NCBI GenBank assembly: GCA_002349565.1
Contig: DEDN01000024.1
Location: 365-28,488 of the forward strand
Direction: 5' to 3'
DNA length: 28,124 bases
Source: Alphaproteobacteria bacterium UBA2903
Lineage (GTDB): Bacteria > Pseudomonadota > Alphaproteobacteria > CAAGCB01 > CAG-977
Shown one piece after another: positions 25,668-28,124 of this stretch (its first letter is position 1; each line of letters begins with the position of its first letter). The notes under the pieces are model-generated. The model was not told the origin of the DNA, did not search any database, and was given only the letters and a program-made list of their open reading frames with translations. Both the position numbers and the translations under genes were made by a program.

Positions 25668-27226
25668 TTTTTCAAGCCCGCGTAAAAATCGTTGCCTTTG
25701 TCGTCAATCAAAATAAAGGCGGGCAGTTTTTCAACCGTGATTTCATAAACGGCTTCCATGCCCAAATCGGCAAAATCGACACACTTGCACGATTTGATAT
25801 AAGACGCGACCAGCGCCGCCGCGCCGCCCAAAGTCCCCAGATAAAAGCCGCCGTGCTTTTTGCAGGCGTCGCGCACAACGGCGGAACGGTTGCCTTTCGC
25901 CAGCATAATCATCGACGCGCCGTGACTTTGGAACAAATCAACATAGGAATCCATACGCGCCGCCGTCGTCGGACCGAACGATCCGCAGGGCAGTCCGTCG
26001 GGCGTTTTCGCGGGTCCCGCATAATAAACGGGGTGACGCTTCAAGTAGTCGGGCAGTTCTTTTCCCGCGTCCAGCAGCGCTTTGAACCGCGCGTGAGCAA
26101 TGTCGCGCGCGACAATCAGCGTCCCCGTCAAAGATACGCGGTCGCCCGTCTTCAGCCGGCTTAAATCGGCAAGGCTGTCCCTTATCGGGCGGTCAAGGTC
26201 GATTTCAACGCCCGTATCGGGCAGCTTTTCGGCTTTGACATCGGGCAAAAAGCGGACGGGGTCGTCCTCCAGCCGTTCGATAAACGCGCCGTCGGGCGTG
26301 ATTTTCGCCAAGATGTTGCGGTCGGCAATGCACGACACGCCGATTCCGATTGGCAGGGATGCGCCGTGTCGGGGCAGGCGAATGACGCGGACGTCAAAGC
26401 AGAAATGATTGCCGCCGAACTGCGCGCCCAATCCGCTTTGGTTCGCAAGCTGCAAAACTTCGGCTTCCAGCGCCGTGTCCCGCATGCCGTATTCGGTGGC
26501 GGGCATTGCGTCCAACGCTTTGGCGGAAGCAAGCTTGACCGTCTTTAACGTGTGTTCCGCCGACAGTCCGCCGATGACAATCGACAAGTGATAAGGCGGG
26601 CAGGCGGCAACGCCCAAAGCGTTGATTTTTTCGCGCAGAAAAGCCAGCAGCGCGGGTTTGTTCAGCAAAGCGCGCGTTTCTTGGAACAAAAAGGTTTTGT
26701 TCGCCGAACCGCCGCCCTTGGCAATCATCAAAAAACGGTATTCGTCGCCTTTGTCCGCCGCCAAATCGATTTGGGCGGGCAGGTTTGTGCCGCTGTTTTT
26801 TTCCGTAAAGGTGTCCGTCGCGACGTTTTGCGACAGCCGCAAATTCAGCGTCGCGTACGCTTTTTTAACGCCGTCGGACAGGGCTTGCGCGTCTGTGCCG
26901 TCGGTCAAAACGGTATTACCCTTTTCGCCGAAAATCAGCGCCGTTCCCGTGTCTTGGCACAACGGCAGAACGCCCGCCGAAGCAATGCACGCGTTTTTCA
27001 AAAACTCCAAAGCCGCAAACCGTTCGTTCGGCGCGGCGTCGGGCGCGTCAAACACGGCGCGGATTTGCCGTAAATGATCGGGACGCAGATGAAACGACAC
27101 GCTCTTAAATGCTTCAAACGCCAAATCGGTCAAGGCTTGCGCGGGGATTTTCAAAACGCCGTTTTCAAACAAAACGGGCGCGGTGTCGATTTTGCGAAAA
27201 GCGACTTTGGCGGGATACAGAGTCAT
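25664..27226 (-). CDS. Class I (4Fe-4S) fumarate hydratase
   Basis: This 520-residue single-chain enzyme has both domains of class I fumarases fused. Cys90 (LPLCQDTGT), Cys209 (GVAACPPYHLSIVIGG) and Cys299 (IGVSCIADRN) are placed to bind the oxygen-labile 4Fe-4S cluster. The C-terminal domain has YYAGPAKTPDGLPCGSFGPT. It interconverts fumarate and malate in the cytoplasm. A class I enzyme rather than FumC fits low-oxygen growth. Its ATG overlaps the sspB stop by 4 bases and its own stop overlaps the ribbon-helix-helix gene. A related tartrate dehydratase activity cannot be excluded. Confidence 0.94.
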   Translation of the reverse strand: MTLYPAKVAFRKIDTAPVLFENGVLKIPAQALTDLAFEAFKSVSFHLRPDHLRQIRAVFDAPDAAPNERFAALEFLKNACIASAGVLPLCQDTGTALIFGEKGNTVLTDGTDAQALSDGVKKAYATLNLRLSQNVATDTFTEKNSGTNLPAQIDLAADKGDEYRFLMIAKGGGSANKTFLFQETRALLNKPALLAFLREKINALGVAACPPYHLSIVIGGLSAEHTLKTVKLASAKALDAMPATEYGMRDTALEAEVLQLANQSGLGAQFGGNHFCFDVRVIRLPRHGASLPIGIGVSCIADRNILAKITPDGAFIERLEDDPVRFLPDVKAEKLPDTGVEIDLDRPIRDSLADLSRLKTGDRVSLTGTLIVARDIAHARFKALLDAGKELPDYLKRHPVYYAGPAKTPDGLPCGSFGPTTAARMDSYVDLFQSHGASMIMLAKGNRSAVVRDACKKHGGFYLGTLGGAAALVASYIKSCKCVDFADLGMEAVYEITVEKLPAFILIDDKGNDFYAGLKK

Positions 27227-27678
27227 TTTTTCTTGCGGAACGCGCTGAGGCTCACGACGTTTTCGGTTTTTTCGTCTTTGGCGGGTTTTTCCGTTTTTTC
27301 TTTTTTCTTGGGCTTCGGCGCGGTCGCGACTTCGGGCTTGAAGCTTAACCCGAATTGCGCGTACGGGTCGGCAAAGCGGGTAATCGCCGCAAACGGAACG
27401 GTGATGCGTTCCGGAATGTTGCCAAAGCTGAGCGTGACCGAAAAGCCGTTGTCGTCAATCTCCAGATGCGAAAACTCGTGCTGCAAAACGATGGTCATTT
27501 CGTCGGGATAGGACGCTTTCATGCGGTCGGACAAAACGACGTCGGGGTGCTGAGTTTTAAAGCTGATGTAAAAATGATTCGCGTCGCCCAATCCGTTTTG
27601 CGCGGCATAATCCAACGCGTCGCGCACAACGTTCAGCAACGCTTTTTCAACAAGGCTTTCATAGGAAATATCGGTCAT
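27223..27678 (-). CDS. sspB: SspB-alpha ClpXP adaptor
   Basis: This 151-residue protein matches the alphaproteobacterial SspB family: FYISFKTQHPDVVLSDRMKA, DEMTIVLQHEFSHLEI and FGNIPERITVPFAAITRFAD. A charged, Lys/Glu/Pro-rich flexible linker (about 115-140) ends in VVSLSAFRKKK, the ClpX-docking tail. SspB binds the N-terminal part of the ssrA tag and tethers tagged proteins to ClpXP for degradation. The ATG at 27678 is preferred over a TTG two codons upstream; the ribosome binding site is weak. It lies only about 25 bases past the ssrA hairpin and T-run, so it may depend on read-through from ssrA. Its stop overlaps the fumarase start. Confidence 0.93.
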   Translation of the reverse strand: MTDISYESLVEKALLNVVRDALDYAAQNGLGDANHFYISFKTQHPDVVLSDRMKASYPDEMTIVLQHEFSHLEIDDNGFSVTLSFGNIPERITVPFAAITRFADPYAQFGLSFKPEVATAPKPKKKEKTEKPAKDEKTENVVSLSAFRKKK

Positions 27679-27702
27679 CTGCAATCCAAAATCGTTATAA
27701 AG

Positions 27703-27737
27703 AAAAACGGGACACTTCTGTTGCTAGGCAAGTCCCC
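27703..27737 (-). terminator. Hairpin and U-tract at the 3' end of ssrA
   Basis: On the minus strand GGGAC (forward 27732-27736) pairs with GTCCC (forward 27709-27713) across an 18-base loop, followed by five Ts (forward 27703-27707). The short stem and long loop make it a weak intrinsic terminator, or a helix of the mature coding piece with termination just after it. Read-through into sspB is plausible. Confidence 0.55.
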
Positions 27738-28000
27738 GCCCCACCGACGGCGCTCAAGCCGCAGGGATTAAGTTCGGTTTTTCGACCGCATTACGCAGCC
27801 AAAGCAACCTGAGTGCGATTATCATTCGCATTTAAAGTTTCAGCCCGATAACGGTGGTACAATGCCGGATGCAAACCTTACCTTTACTACGCGCGTCGAT
27901 CCTGTTTCGCCCCCGTATGGTGGAGGCGCCGGGTACCGCCCCCGGGTCCGCTACGCCTATTCCACAAGGCGTTTAGCATCATAGTCGGGAAATCCCGACG
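27709..28000 (-). ncRNA. ssrA: Two-piece (circularly permuted) tmRNA
   Basis: The gene is in permuted order. First comes the acceptor piece, about 28000-27918, with a T arm (CCGGG, loop GGCGGTA, CCCGG at 27945-27929), acceptor strand CGCCTCC (27928-27922) and encoded ACCA. After a 3-base spacer, the coding piece starts GGGGGCG at 27914-27908. The acceptor strands pair fully with G3-U70, the alanine identity pair. The tag frame at 27829-27791 reads ANDNRTQVALAA then TAA, giving AANDNRTQVALAA with the charged alanine. The coding piece ends near GCCTAGCAACAGAA. The RNA rescues stalled ribosomes with SmpB and tags the product for ClpXP. Exact mature ends are estimates. Confidence 0.95.
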
Positions 28001-28005
28001 CCCTG

Positions 28006-28034
28006 ATTATAAGGGCGAAATTACGGAAACGCAA
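28006..28034 (-). promoter_or_regulatory. Strong ssrA promoter
   Basis: On the minus strand TTGCGT (forward 28029-28034), 17 bases and a perfect TATAAT (forward 28006-28011) predict a start near 28000, just before the acceptor piece. The remaining 28035-28124 shows no gene. Confidence 0.75.
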
Positions 28035-28124
28035 GGGGAACTTTGGTTGAAAAAGGAAGCTGACGGTAAATCTGGCGACCATTAGATATAATAAATTAAC
28101 ATTGCGGTTTTCCCTAAGCAATCG

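Noticed and set aside
28087..28092. TATAAT on the plus strand as a promoter for a gene to the right
   Set aside because: No -35 box lies at 16-18 bases, and the region is AT-rich.
28116..28123. AAGCAATC at both ends of the window, suggesting a circular or terminal repeat
   Set aside because: Only eight bases match and the next base differs, so chance is sufficient.

Overview
The window reads as an alphaproteobacterial chromosome segment with dense genes, short intergenic gaps and tight operons. The evidence for this class is a circularly permuted two-piece tmRNA gene at the right end, an SspB-alpha adaptor beside a fumarase and a ribbon-helix-helix gene, a yqeY-dnaG-rpoD operon divergent from greA, a sigma-70 with a long acidic insert, and a DUF2155 gene next to MlaD-type genes. 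A GTP-type PEP carboxykinase together with a class I fumarase suggests an anaerobic or facultative lifestyle, possibly a host-associated Rhodospirillales-like lineage; that placement is an inference. No tRNA, rRNA, IS element, phage gene, integrase or CRISPR array was seen.

Left part (1-7607): a minus-strand pair, circularly permuted ATP-grasp then alpha-E protein, is divergent from a compact plus-strand run: small lipoprotein, comM/yifB, an N6-adenine-type DNA methyltransferase, an OmpR-type response regulator and its EnvZ-like kinase. These five genes are 3-13 nt apart or overlapping and look like one transcript.

Middle (7608-16250): pckG has two palindromes in its leader and a strong terminator. 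It is followed by the oddest gene here, a 623-residue acidic protein that begins with ten YEYVE-type repeats, continues as a Pro/Glu-rich linker and ends in a predicted beta-rich domain. A shared hairpin separates it from the convergent rpoD. The replication/transcription operon yqeY-dnaG-rpoD runs leftward, divergent from greA, whose leader carries a terminator-like hairpin.

Right-middle (16255-21459): greA leads into an envelope block of two MCE/MlaD-type proteins, a secreted DUF2155 protein, an EptA phosphoethanolamine transferase, DgkA diacylglycerol kinase and a small P-loop kinase. The last is convergent with a YrbL-like gene. EptA releases diacylglycerol, which DgkA recycles, so their overlap is functionally sensible. 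A small XRE-type regulator is divergent from yrbL, with a 16-bp perfect palindrome on the yrbL -10 box.

Right end (21723-28124): uvrB and an aspartate-type aminotransferase are divergent, followed by a short CGFS monothiol glutaredoxin. On the minus strand, ssrA (two-piece tmRNA, deduced tag ANDNRTQVALAA), sspB, class I fumarase and a small ribbon-helix-helix gene follow in order. The tag-encoding RNA thus sits directly upstream of the gene for the adaptor that delivers tagged proteins to ClpXP.

No clearly new defence or mobile system is visible. The best candidates for undescribed biology are the YEYVE-repeat protein, the unusual tag with its ssrA-sspB linkage, and the methyltransferase embedded between comM and a two-component system. 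All assignments come from reading the sequence; no database search was possible.
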